From NCBI GenBank assembly GCA_963837395.1, contig CAWINI010000003.1:372001-436000 (forward strand): a stretch of DNA of 64,000 nucleotides, in the 5' to 3' direction. Shown in pieces: positions 27,416-35,064 of this stretch; the first letter of the stretch is position 1, and each line of letters opens with the position of its first letter. The notes beneath the pieces were generated by a model. It ran no database searches. It saw only the letters and a program-made list of their open reading frames with translations, and was not told where the DNA came from. Origin of the DNA: CAVZQN01 sp963837395. Lineage in GTDB: Bacteria; Acidobacteriota; HRBIN11; JAKEFK01. A program made the translations under genes and the position numbers.

Positions 27416-28087
27416 ATGAAAGTTATCCTTTTTGGTGCAACAGGTATGGTTGGGCAAGGTGTGCTTCGCGAATGTCTGATCGATCCGGAAGTGGAAAATG
27501 TTTTAAGTGTGGTTCGCAGACCTGGCGGACAGAGCCACCAAAAGTTGAAAGAAATAGTTCACGATAATTTTTTCGACTTTACAACAATTGAAAATGATTT
27601 CCGCGGATATGATGCTTGCTTTTTTTGCCTGGGTATTTCATCTGCAGGCATGAGCGAACAAGAATATCAACGGATAACATTCGACATCACAATTGCCGCA
27701 GCGCAAACGCTGTTAAAGATGAATCCAAATTTGACATTCATTTTTGTTTCAGGTGCAGGAACTGACAGTACCGAAACAAGCAAGACTATGTGGGCACGTA
27801 TTAAAGGCAAAACCGAAAATGCTTTGCTGCAAATGCCGTTTAAGGCGAAGTACATGTTTCGCCCCGCTTTCATCCAACCCCTTCATGGAATCGTTTCGAA
27901 AACAAAATTGTATCGAGTGTTTTATGCTTTGATCACTCCGCTATATCCGCTGTTGAAGTTTTTGTTTCCGAATTATGTCACCACAACTGAGAAAATCGGA
28001 CGAGCAATGATCACAGTAGCAAAACAAGGCGCGTCAAAAAATGTATTGGAAACTACGGATATCAATCAAATTGCGGAAGAAAAATAG
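27416..28087 (+). CDS. NAD(P)-binding Rossmann-fold (SDR-like) protein
   Basis: A 223-residue atypical short-chain-dehydrogenase-like protein with the dinucleotide-binding motif GATGMVGQG at residues 7-15. GYDACFFCLGISSAG and FIFVSGAGTDS sit where the later strands are expected. A hydrophobic segment near 165-185 (VFYALITPLYPLLKFLF) may associate with a membrane. It resembles the NAD(P)H-binding epimerase-like proteins related to HTATIP2/oxidoreductases. The usual YxxxK pair is not evident, so enzymatic activity is uncertain. It follows the kinase gene on the same strand. Confidence 0.8.
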   Translation: MKVILFGATGMVGQGVLRECLIDPEVENVLSVVRRPGGQSHQKLKEIVHDNFFDFTTIENDFRGYDACFFCLGISSAGMSEQEYQRITFDITIAAAQTLLKMNPNLTFIFVSGAGTDSTETSKTMWARIKGKTENALLQMPFKAKYMFRPAFIQPLHGIVSKTKLYRVFYALITPLYPLLKFLFPNYVTTTEKIGRAMITVAKQGASKNVLETTDINQIAEEK

Positions 28088-28088
28088 T

Positions 28089-29033
28089 TTAGAAAAATAA
28101 AGTTGTGCCGACACAATTCGGGATGAAAGCATCCGGCATTTCGCGAGCAATTTTGTGTTGAGCGATCCAACCGGTGCAATGACCAGGCATCACATAATCC
28201 GGCGCAATTTCTTTCAGCGCTGTAACTGTATCAGGAATAATCGATTCAAAAATTTTTCCTGACAAATGAAAGCCGCCAACAACTGCATGGATTTTATTAA
28301 CACCGGTAAGATTTTGGGCATGTTTGATGATGTTAATGATCCCGGCGTGCCCGCATCCTGTGATGATCAGCAAACCTTTATCACGAATATTCAAGATTGC
28401 GCATTGATCATCCATGATCAATGGATCCGGTATCCATTGCCCTGAACGTTTTGCATAATGAATTGGAAATCCTTTTTCAAATGATGTGGTTCGACTCACT
28501 TCACCCGAAATTAAAATCATGTTATCGATTAGCATTGAAGGGCCGGGCTGTTCAATGATTTCAATATTTTCACGCCTCAAATCCTTAAAGCGCGGTGCTG
28601 GAAGATTTACTTCCGACCCATCCGGAAGTACTAACTTGCGTTCCAGATATGCATCAGGATGAAGAATTAAGGGGAGATTGCGTGAACCCAGCCGCTCAAC
28701 CAACCCGGGCAAGCCCATGGCATGATCAGGATGTCCATGACTCAAAATTACTGCTTGAATATCATTTGTTTTTATTTCAAGCGTATCAAGATTATGTAAG
28801 ATACCTTTTTTACTAACGCCAGTATCAAACAGCACGGTCGCGGTGCTGTTACTTCTTTTCGCGCGGATCAATGCGGAATAGCCATGTTCAGCAATTGGCA
28901 GCTGACCCTCGAAAGGATTCGTTCCCAATTTGAACCGCTTAGCAATTTCGCTGCTGGCTAAAAGTAAATCAACATTGTTGTCTACAATCAGTGTGATATT
29001 TACTTCATCTATTTCCGGCAAATTTAGCAGCAT
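28089..29033 (-). CDS. MBL-fold metallohydrolase
   Basis: A metallo-beta-lactamase-fold protein of about 314 residues. The metal motif ILSHGHPDHAMGLPGL matches HxHxDH, and further ligands lie in ITGCGHAGI and VGGFHLSG. The layout resembles the proteins annotated as dihydropterin/beta-RFAP synthase-like hydrolases; the substrate is unknown. An in-frame TTG at 29078 would overlap the acetyl-CoA synthetase gene by 32 bases. I prefer ATG 29033 (or GTG 29039), which follows a GAGG site at the end of that gene. It is therefore likely co-transcribed with the synthetase. Confidence 0.82.
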   Translation of the reverse strand: MLLNLPEIDEVNITLIVDNNVDLLLASSEIAKRFKLGTNPFEGQLPIAEHGYSALIRAKRSNSTATVLFDTGVSKKGILHNLDTLEIKTNDIQAVILSHGHPDHAMGLPGLVERLGSRNLPLILHPDAYLERKLVLPDGSEVNLPAPRFKDLRRENIEIIEQPGPSMLIDNMILISGEVSRTTSFEKGFPIHYAKRSGQWIPDPLIMDDQCAILNIRDKGLLIITGCGHAGIINIIKHAQNLTGVNKIHAVVGGFHLSGKIFESIIPDTVTALKEIAPDYVMPGHCTGWIAQHKIAREMPDAFIPNCVGTTLFF

Positions 29034-29046
29034 AGACACAGGAACC

Positions 29047-31035
29047 TCACTCTTCTTCGCCGCGACGAAGATTTTCAATTACGCCAAAATCTTCCAATGT
29101 TGTTGTATCACCTGCGATATTTCCAGTGCTTGCCATTTCACGAAGTAATCGACGCATGATTTTGCCACTGCGCGTTTTCGGTAGCGCGCGTGCAAATCGG
29201 ATTTCATCCGGACGCGCCATTGCTCCGATTTCTTTTGTAACATGTTTACGCAAGTCTTCCTTTAATTCAGGCGAAGGTTCTCGCTTGCTTTCTAACGTAA
29301 CAAATGCACAAATCGCTGATCCTTTCATTTCATCAGGCTTTCCAACAACCGCAGCTTCCGCTACAAATGGATGACTCACTAACGCACTTTCAATTTCTGC
29401 AGTTCCTAAACGATGTCCCGCCACATTCAGCACATCATCAACACGACCCATAATCCAAAAATATCCTTCAGAATCCTGGCGCGCACCATCACCCGTAAAA
29501 TAAACGCCAGGAATATCACTCCAATATTGTTTAATGTATCGTTCTGGATCACGATAAATTGTTCTCAACATTGATGGCCACGGTTTACGGATCACTAAAT
29601 ATCCACCTTGATTCTTTCCAACACGTTTGCCACTTCGATCTACAACTTCCGGCACCACTCCGAAAAATGGAAATGTTCCGCTTCCTGGTTTTGTAGTTGT
29701 TGCTCCAGGAATAGGCGTAATCATGATTGAGCCAGTTTCCGTTTGCCACCACGTATCTACAATCGGACATTTTCCTTTACCAATAATTTTGTGATACCAC
29801 ATCCATGCTTCAGGATTAATCGGCTCACCAACTGTTCCTAATAACCGCAAAGAACTTAGATCATGTTTCAGCGGCCACTCTTCACCCCAAGCCATAAATG
29901 CACGAATTGCTGTAGGCGCAGTATATAAAATCGAGATCTTATACTTGTTGATAATCCGCCAGAAGCGATCCGGCTCGGGCCAATTAGGAGCGCCTTCATA
30001 CATCACGGAAGTTGTGCCATTCGCGAGTGGTCCATATACAACATACGAATGACCTGTAACCCAACCAATATCTGCGGTACACCAATATGTGTCTGTATCC
30101 TTCAGATCAAAAACCCATTTCGTTGTAATGTATGCGCCAGTTAGATATCCACCAGTAGTGTGCACAACGCCTTTCGGCTTTCCAGTTGTGCCGCTGGTGT
30201 AAAGAATGAATAATGGATGTTCCGCGTCCAATTTTTCTGCCGGACAAACATCGGATGCATTCTCCATCAACGAATGCCACCAATGATCTCTGCCCGGCTC
30301 CATGTGAATTTCTTTGTCCGTACGTTTAAACACAACCACACTTTCCACAAATGAAAGTTGCTTCAAGGCTTGATCAACATTTTGTTTTAGCGCAACAATA
30401 TTCCCTCTACGAAATCCGCCATCAGCAGTGACAATCACCCGCGCCTCTGCATCAGTGATGCGATCTACAAGAGCTTGTGAACTAAATCCGCCAAAAATTA
30501 CAGAATGCGTCGCACCGATTCGCGCACATGCCAGCATGGCAATCGCTAACTCTGGAATCAAAGGCATGTACAACACAACCCGATCACCAGATTTCACACC
30601 AAGAGTTTTTAAAGCATTTGCAAATTTGCAAACTTCGCGATGAAGTTGCTGATAAGTTAGCGTCCGAGATTCGCCTGGTTCACCTTCCCATATAAGCGCT
30701 GCTTTATTTTTTCGCCAGGAAGTCAGATGTCGATCAAGACAGTTATAAGAAATGTTGATCTTTCCACCAACAAACCATTTCGAAAATGGTGGATCCCAAA
30801 CCAAAACTTTTTCCCATTTTTGAAACCAATCAAGTTCCGATGCAATTTTTGCCCAAAATTTTTCAGGAGTTTTTACGGATTGCTGATAAAGCCTTTTGTA
30901 TTGCGCCATCGATTTAATGTGAGCATTTTTTGAAAATTCAGGAGAGGACTTAAAGTGACGTGCTTCAGTCAAAACAGAGGTAATATTTTCACTATCCATG
31001 ATTTTCTTTTGAGATGTTTTGGGCTTTGCTTTCAT
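29047..31035 (-). CDS. acs: Acetyl-CoA synthetase (AMP-forming)
   Basis: A 662-residue adenylate-forming enzyme that activates acetate to acetyl-CoA. The AMP-binding motif LYTSGTTGKPKGVVH, the WWQTETG block, the hinge region YFTGDGARQDSEGYFWIMGR (20 residues) and the C-terminal PKTRSGKIMRRLLR are present; that last Lys is the one acetylated to control activity in this family. The length fits typical Acs (about 650). ATG 31035 overlaps the stop of the upstream methyltransferase (TGATG), so translation is coupled. It could feed acetate, or acetyl units from the window's oxidation enzymes, into central metabolism. Confidence 0.95.
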   Translation of the reverse strand: MKAKPKTSQKKIMDSENITSVLTEARHFKSSPEFSKNAHIKSMAQYKRLYQQSVKTPEKFWAKIASELDWFQKWEKVLVWDPPFSKWFVGGKINISYNCLDRHLTSWRKNKAALIWEGEPGESRTLTYQQLHREVCKFANALKTLGVKSGDRVVLYMPLIPELAIAMLACARIGATHSVIFGGFSSQALVDRITDAEARVIVTADGGFRRGNIVALKQNVDQALKQLSFVESVVVFKRTDKEIHMEPGRDHWWHSLMENASDVCPAEKLDAEHPLFILYTSGTTGKPKGVVHTTGGYLTGAYITTKWVFDLKDTDTYWCTADIGWVTGHSYVVYGPLANGTTSVMYEGAPNWPEPDRFWRIINKYKISILYTAPTAIRAFMAWGEEWPLKHDLSSLRLLGTVGEPINPEAWMWYHKIIGKGKCPIVDTWWQTETGSIMITPIPGATTTKPGSGTFPFFGVVPEVVDRSGKRVGKNQGGYLVIRKPWPSMLRTIYRDPERYIKQYWSDIPGVYFTGDGARQDSEGYFWIMGRVDDVLNVAGHRLGTAEIESALVSHPFVAEAAVVGKPDEMKGSAICAFVTLESKREPSPELKEDLRKHVTKEIGAMARPDEIRFARALPKTRSGKIMRRLLREMASTGNIAGDTTTLEDFGVIENLRRGEEE

Positions 31036-31808
31036 CACGCCTCTGTGAGTTGAGCAACGATCATCGTTGCACACAACTCTTCATCTTTAGCAGCTTTACA
31101 AAACCACTCCCACATCGATTTCACTTTCTTCAATTCAACCGGATCGAGCGCACCAAGATCTTCTTTTTCCAATTCCTGGATTTTTTTAAAGAGCGAATCA
31201 AGATAGCGTGAATACAATTTCTGAATTGAATCTGATTTCACAAGCCTAAAATCACGTTTGATCAACATGTTGCGGCATTCGTTGTAAGTAAGTGGCGCGG
31301 ACATCCACAGTTCGCGCATTTGTTGCCGGAATTCCAGCGAAGTCTTCCAACCGAAAAATGTATCCAAAATAATAAACTTCCCCTGAGGTTTAAGATTTTT
31401 ACGCGCCAGATTGAATAATCTTCCCCAATCAGAAATATGCCATAGCGAAAAGCAATCAAGAATCACATCGAAATGATCTTCCGGAAATGCATCAGGAAGT
31501 TTCGATTCTTCCAACTGGATGTTTTGGTCCAGGCTTTTCTCATGAAGCAACGCGCGGGTGTGTTCAATCCGTTCCGGGCTGGAATCCACAGCAATTACGT
31601 TGCAGCCACGTGACGCAAGCCATGCGGTAATCGTTCCACGTCCGCAACCAGCATCAAAAACTTTTGACCCTGCTGGAATTTCAGGTTCCAGTAATTGAAT
31701 GGTGTCTTCGTAGAAAAGAAATGAATCGTGTGCGACTGGTTCTAATAATCTGCGAATTCGTGCTGTTAGTTCACCGTACAGTAGTTGTTCTTGTAGATTT
31801 GATTCCAT
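31035..31808 (-). CDS. Class I SAM-dependent methyltransferase
   Basis: A 257-residue methyltransferase. Motif I is VFDAGCGRGTITAWLASRG (about 48-66), strand-2 Asp lies in IAVDSSPERIEH, and FDVILDCFSLWHISDW is the motif-IV region. It is similar to small-molecule methyltransferases of the UbiE/Methyltransf_11 type. It is the first gene of a three-gene minus-strand unit with acetyl-CoA synthetase and the MBL protein. The substrate cannot be deduced. A composite repeat lies just upstream of its start. Confidence 0.85.
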   Translation of the reverse strand: MESNLQEQLLYGELTARIRRLLEPVAHDSFLFYEDTIQLLEPEIPAGSKVFDAGCGRGTITAWLASRGCNVIAVDSSPERIEHTRALLHEKSLDQNIQLEESKLPDAFPEDHFDVILDCFSLWHISDWGRLFNLARKNLKPQGKFIILDTFFGWKTSLEFRQQMRELWMSAPLTYNECRNMLIKRDFRLVKSDSIQKLYSRYLDSLFKKIQELEKEDLGALDPVELKKVKSMWEWFCKAAKDEELCATMIVAQLTEA

Positions 31809-31818
31809 GATTTTCCTC

Positions 31819-31934
31819 GGAACGCGGGCTTCTAGCCCGCATTACGGGTCGCGGACTTCTAGTCCGCATCCAGTACACTTGCTCTGCAGGCTGGAAGCCT
31901 GCGGCCCGTAATGCAGGCAAGATGCCTGCGCTCC
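31819..31934. repeat. About 116-bp composite palindromic repeat, copy 2
   Basis: Same plan as 3360-3458: it begins GGAACGCGGGC and ends GATGCCTGCGCTCC. Internal hairpins include GCGGGCTTCTAGCCCGC and GCGGACTTCTAGTCCGC, and the GAAGCCTGCGGCCC block is present. It fills the gap between two minus-strand genes. This copy carries one more hairpin than copy 1. Confidence 0.85.
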
Positions 31935-32321
31935 TTATTTATTGCTGATTGGAGGATGATAGATCAGTTGGATCGTGTTTCCTCCAGGATCATTGAAATA
32001 AATAGAGCGTGCTCCATCGCGATGAGTTCGTGCTTCTGTTTTTAATTTCACACCTTGTGACTTCAAAAACTCTGCCCATGCGTCAACATCATCCGGTTTT
32101 TCCACCAAAATTCCAAGATGATCCAAAGCTCCTGGAGTTACTGATTCTGCAACTTCATGAAGCGCAAGATTGTCTGAACCGGAGGTAATATACAAATTTT
32201 GTGGATCGGGCTGCCACTCAATTTCAAAACCCAAAATGTCTACATAAAATTTTTTCATCTCTCCAAGATTATTTACTTTCAACGCGAGATGGCGAATGCC
32301 CTTTGATAACGGACGTTTCAT
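31935..32321 (-). CDS. VOC-family (glyoxalase-like) protein
   Basis: A 128-residue single-domain protein of the vicinal oxygen chelate fold. The first beta-alpha module is GIRHLALKVNNLGEMKKFYV and the second carries LDHLGILVEKPDDVDAWAEF, with GNTIQLIYHP at the end. His in RHLALKV, His in LDHLGI and Glu/Gln near the end are plausible metal ligands. Such proteins include glyoxalases, dioxygenases and resistance proteins; the substrate is unknown. ATG overlaps the stop of the upstream secreted protein gene (ATGA), so both are coupled. Confidence 0.85.
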   Translation of the reverse strand: MKRPLSKGIRHLALKVNNLGEMKKFYVDILGFEIEWQPDPQNLYITSGSDNLALHEVAESVTPGALDHLGILVEKPDDVDAWAEFLKSQGVKLKTEARTHRDGARSIYFNDPGGNTIQLIYHPPISNK

Positions 32322-33382
32322 CTTTGATCTCTAGCAAGCAGTCCATAGGGAAATTGGGAAGTCTCGCGATAACGATTCTCCATCGCTTTTCCAACATATC
32401 CAACCCATGTCGCAACTCGCTTTTCGAGATTACTACGAAGAACATTTCGCCCGATTGCTTTAGTAATGCTGCCATGTAGATTCGTAAGTGTCCGTTGTTC
32501 CGTAACCACCAGCGTTCTTGGCACCTGTGTATCAATGTAATTAATCAAGTGCGTGATGCTGATAGAAGATAAGTATGAGTGGCTGCTGTAAAGTAACAAT
32601 GAAACCTGAACATAATCTTCTCCAACACGTTGTGAAAAAACATGTCGAATGTTAATAATCGGTTTTCCGCCAAGGCTTTCTTTTGTCCAATAAAAAAATT
32701 CATCAGGATGCTGTTCAGTTGATTTCGGATACTCCAAAATATATTGATAAACACGAGGAAAATACGCTTGAATATGCGGAAAACGATAAAGGTGATCTTC
32801 AACCAATTTCCTTGATACAACCGTGCCCTCTTCTCCGTCTCCAGAAAAACTTCGAATTCCTCGTTGACGATAAGCCAATACACGGCTCAACAGGATTCTA
32901 CGATATACATCAGTGAAAGCTTCAATCCCCTCGGAGATAGTTAGGTCTGGATTTTCTGGAATGTGTTTGATTTCTTCTGGAGTCAATGAGAGGTTACACG
33001 AACCCGAACGACAATTTAAGAATTCTTTCAATTCTGTCTCGCTTAGACGCAACGATCGTAAATCTTGCAGATCAGGATTTTGTTTAAACTTTCCAATCTG
33101 TTCAAAGTTCAAAAGACTTCCATAATTTTCTGCATAACGTAAATAGTCACGGAAAAAATAGACAGGGATATTGTAGACTTGCGCTACAGTGATTCCGAAT
33201 TCGCCTGGTGCGCGATTTTCAATGGAATGTGTGACCATCCTTCCATTTCGTAAATAATTCACTTCATCTTTGGAAAAGCCCAGCATCCGAAGATAAATCG
33301 GATATTCATCCGTGTAAGCAGCAAAGAGAAGCGAAGAGATCATGAGCACAAACATAAAAGCAATGCCACACATTCTTTTCAT
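32318..33382 (-). CDS. Secreted protein of unknown family
   Basis: I do not recognise this 354-residue protein. It has a clear signal peptide (MKRMCGIAFMFVLMISSLLFA, cleavage about residue 22) and is otherwise hydrophilic. One stretch (LSEIELK-like LRLSETELKEFLNCR...NLSLTPEEI) resembles helix-turn packing. Several Tyr/Arg-rich blocks follow, including FPRVYQYILEY and VSLLLYSSHSYLSSISITHL. It likely works in the periplasm or outside the cell. Its stop overlaps the VOC gene's start, suggesting a shared process. The C-terminus (SQFPYGLLARDQR) looks intact. Confidence 0.75.
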   Translation of the reverse strand: MKRMCGIAFMFVLMISSLLFAAYTDEYPIYLRMLGFSKDEVNYLRNGRMVTHSIENRAPGEFGITVAQVYNIPVYFFRDYLRYAENYGSLLNFEQIGKFKQNPDLQDLRSLRLSETELKEFLNCRSGSCNLSLTPEEIKHIPENPDLTISEGIEAFTDVYRRILLSRVLAYRQRGIRSFSGDGEEGTVVSRKLVEDHLYRFPHIQAYFPRVYQYILEYPKSTEQHPDEFFYWTKESLGGKPIINIRHVFSQRVGEDYVQVSLLLYSSHSYLSSISITHLINYIDTQVPRTLVVTEQRTLTNLHGSITKAIGRNVLRSNLEKRVATWVGYVGKAMENRYRETSQFPYGLLARDQR

Positions 33383-33440
33383 AGAATCTCCAGTACCTCC
33401 GAGAGTCGCACCATCAAATTATAAACCATGGCAACAGATC

Positions 33441-33507
33441 GAGGCCGGGACTCTGCGGTGGTGGGGTGTGAAAGCCCGGCCTCAACCTCCGCGGTGCCCC
33501 GGCCTCC
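33441..33507. repeat. GAGGCCGGG palindromic repeat
   Basis: GAGGCCGGG at 33441-33449 pairs with CCCGGCCTC at 33475-33483, around a centre containing TGCGGTGGTGGGGTGTGAA. A related second hairpin follows to 33507. The same centre is found at 57774-57815. It lies in the short gap between divergent genes, upstream of the SLOG-like gene. Confidence 0.8.
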
Positions 33508-33535
33508 ACCTTAATCCAAATGGTATGATTGATTC

Positions 33536-34084
33536 ATGAAAATTACGGTGGGTGTGCTGGGCTCTTCTGTAATTTGGGATCCGCAGATGGAAGAACTTGC
33601 AGTGCGCACCGGAATGTTAATCGCCCAACGTGGAGCTACCTTGATTACTGGCGCCACCACTGGTTATTCTTTCGCAGCAGCACGAGGCGCAACTGCTGCC
33701 GGCGGTGAAGTGATCGGCTTTTCACCATCGTTAAATCGTAAAGATCACGTTTCAAAAGGATTGCCTGTTACCGATCACAGTCTCATTGTTTATACCGGTC
33801 TGAGTTCACATGGCCGAAATATTTTGAATGTGCGCGCCAGCAATGCCGCCATATTCATTGGTGGAAGTATGGGCACAATGAACGAACTGACAATCGCTTA
33901 TGACGAAGAAAAAATTATCGGAATTCTGGAAGGCAGTGGCGGTTTTTGTAATTACCTGAAAGAATGGCTGCCGGCACTCGCCAAGCCAGGCAATCGTTCC
34001 ATCATTCACTATGCTGCAAGTCCTGATCGATTGCTCGATCAAATCTTTGCATCACTGCGAGATTCCTTGACTCACCTCGAATGA
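33536..34084 (+). CDS. SLOG/LOG-family Rossmann-like protein
   Basis: A 182-residue protein of the SLOG (TIGR00725/lysine-decarboxylase-like) fold. It starts with a Rossmann-type strand VGVLGSSV, carries LITGATTGYSFAAARGA, and has GGSMGTMNE at about 116-124, the position of the PGGxGTxxE nucleotide-binding motif. The first residues of that motif differ from the classical form. Family members include cytokinin-activating phosphoribohydrolases and nucleotide-sensing proteins, so the exact role is open. Its stop overlaps the glycosyltransferase start (ATGA). Confidence 0.75.
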   Translation: MKITVGVLGSSVIWDPQMEELAVRTGMLIAQRGATLITGATTGYSFAAARGATAAGGEVIGFSPSLNRKDHVSKGLPVTDHSLIVYTGLSSHGRNILNVRASNAAIFIGGSMGTMNELTIAYDEEKIIGILEGSGGFCNYLKEWLPALAKPGNRSIIHYAASPDRLLDQIFASLRDSLTHLE

Positions 34085-35004
34085 ATCCCCTTGTTTCTGT
34101 CATAACATTAAACTGGAATCGCAAAGAAGATCTGAGTCGAACACTCTCCTTAATTCATAAACAGACTTACGAACCAAAAGAAATCTTAATGGTTGATAAT
34201 GGATCGACCGATGGCTCGATAGAATCGATTCAACAATCTTTTCCCACTGTAAAAATTATCGCTCTCGCTGAAAATCATGGAGTTCAAGGTTACAACGAAG
34301 GGATTTCTTCCGCTTCCGGAAGTATTCTTTTATTAATTGACAATGATATGGATTTGCTTCAGGAAGATTCACTGGAAAAAATTGTAAATAAATTTGAATC
34401 CAATCCGAAATTGGGAGTAGTTGCTCTTCAAGTGCGTGAATACAGCAGCAATCAATTGTCGCCGAACAATCCGAAATACTGGGATGAAAAAGGGAATGAT
34501 AATGCGGGTTATCCCTGCAGTACATTTGATGGAGGTGGTGTTGCATTTCGCAAAGAGATCCTGGCCCAAACTGGATCTTATTTGCCTCAATTTTTTGTTT
34601 ATCACAGTGAAGTCGATCTTTCGACGCGGATCTGGGATGCGGGATATGAAATTCGTTACTTTCCCGAAATTGCCGTATGTCATCGCGAATCCCAGGTCGC
34701 CAGAAATTTGTCGCGGCAAACGATGTACACAGCCAGGAACTATTTATGGTACGTTTGGATTTACTATCCTCATAATATGATCGTTGCAGAAACTTTTGAT
34801 TTTCTTCAGCGCAGTTTTATTCAAAACTTGAGAACACACAAACCAATCGGATCGTGGTTTCATGGCGTTATGGCTGCTATCTGGAGCTGGAACAGCGTCA
34901 AACATCTCCGTAAACCTGTACGCCGCGAAACGATTGAATGGATGCAGCTGCTCCGGAATAAAGATCGGGAGCGGAAAGAGGAAGCCGTAAAACGTAATGC
35001 GTAA
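34081..35004 (+). CDS. Family 2 glycosyltransferase
   Basis: A 307-residue inverting glycosyltransferase of the GT-A fold. The N-terminus VSVITLNWNRKEDLSRTL and VDNGSTDGS are typical GT2 blocks. LLLIDNDMDLL supplies the DxD metal/nucleotide motif, and GGVAFRKEI with SEVDLSTRI matches the acceptor-side region. It resembles rhamnosyl- or other sugar transferases for cell-surface polysaccharides. Start overlaps the SLOG gene. The final residues (VKRNA) and the stop come from an ACGTAAAA-type short-period repeat. Confidence 0.9.
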   Translation: MNPLVSVITLNWNRKEDLSRTLSLIHKQTYEPKEILMVDNGSTDGSIESIQQSFPTVKIIALAENHGVQGYNEGISSASGSILLLIDNDMDLLQEDSLEKIVNKFESNPKLGVVALQVREYSSNQLSPNNPKYWDEKGNDNAGYPCSTFDGGGVAFRKEILAQTGSYLPQFFVYHSEVDLSTRIWDAGYEIRYFPEIAVCHRESQVARNLSRQTMYTARNYLWYVWIYYPHNMIVAETFDFLQRSFIQNLRTHKPIGSWFHGVMAAIWSWNSVKHLRKPVRRETIEWMQLLRNKDRERKEEAVKRNA

Positions 35005-35055
35005 AACGTAAATCCGCTCACAACATTTTTACGTTTTACGTTTTACGTTTTACGC
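34985..35055. repeat. Inverted short-period repeat (GTAAAACG type)
   Basis: Left arm words CGTAAAACGTAA are repeated, and the right arm repeats TTACGTTTTACG. A perfect 14-bp pair is GCGTAAAACGTAAA (34999-35012) with its complement at 35042-35055. It contains the glycosyltransferase stop and ends nine bases before the next gene's ATG. Confidence 0.85.
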
Positions 35056-35064
35056 AGAGTGAAT

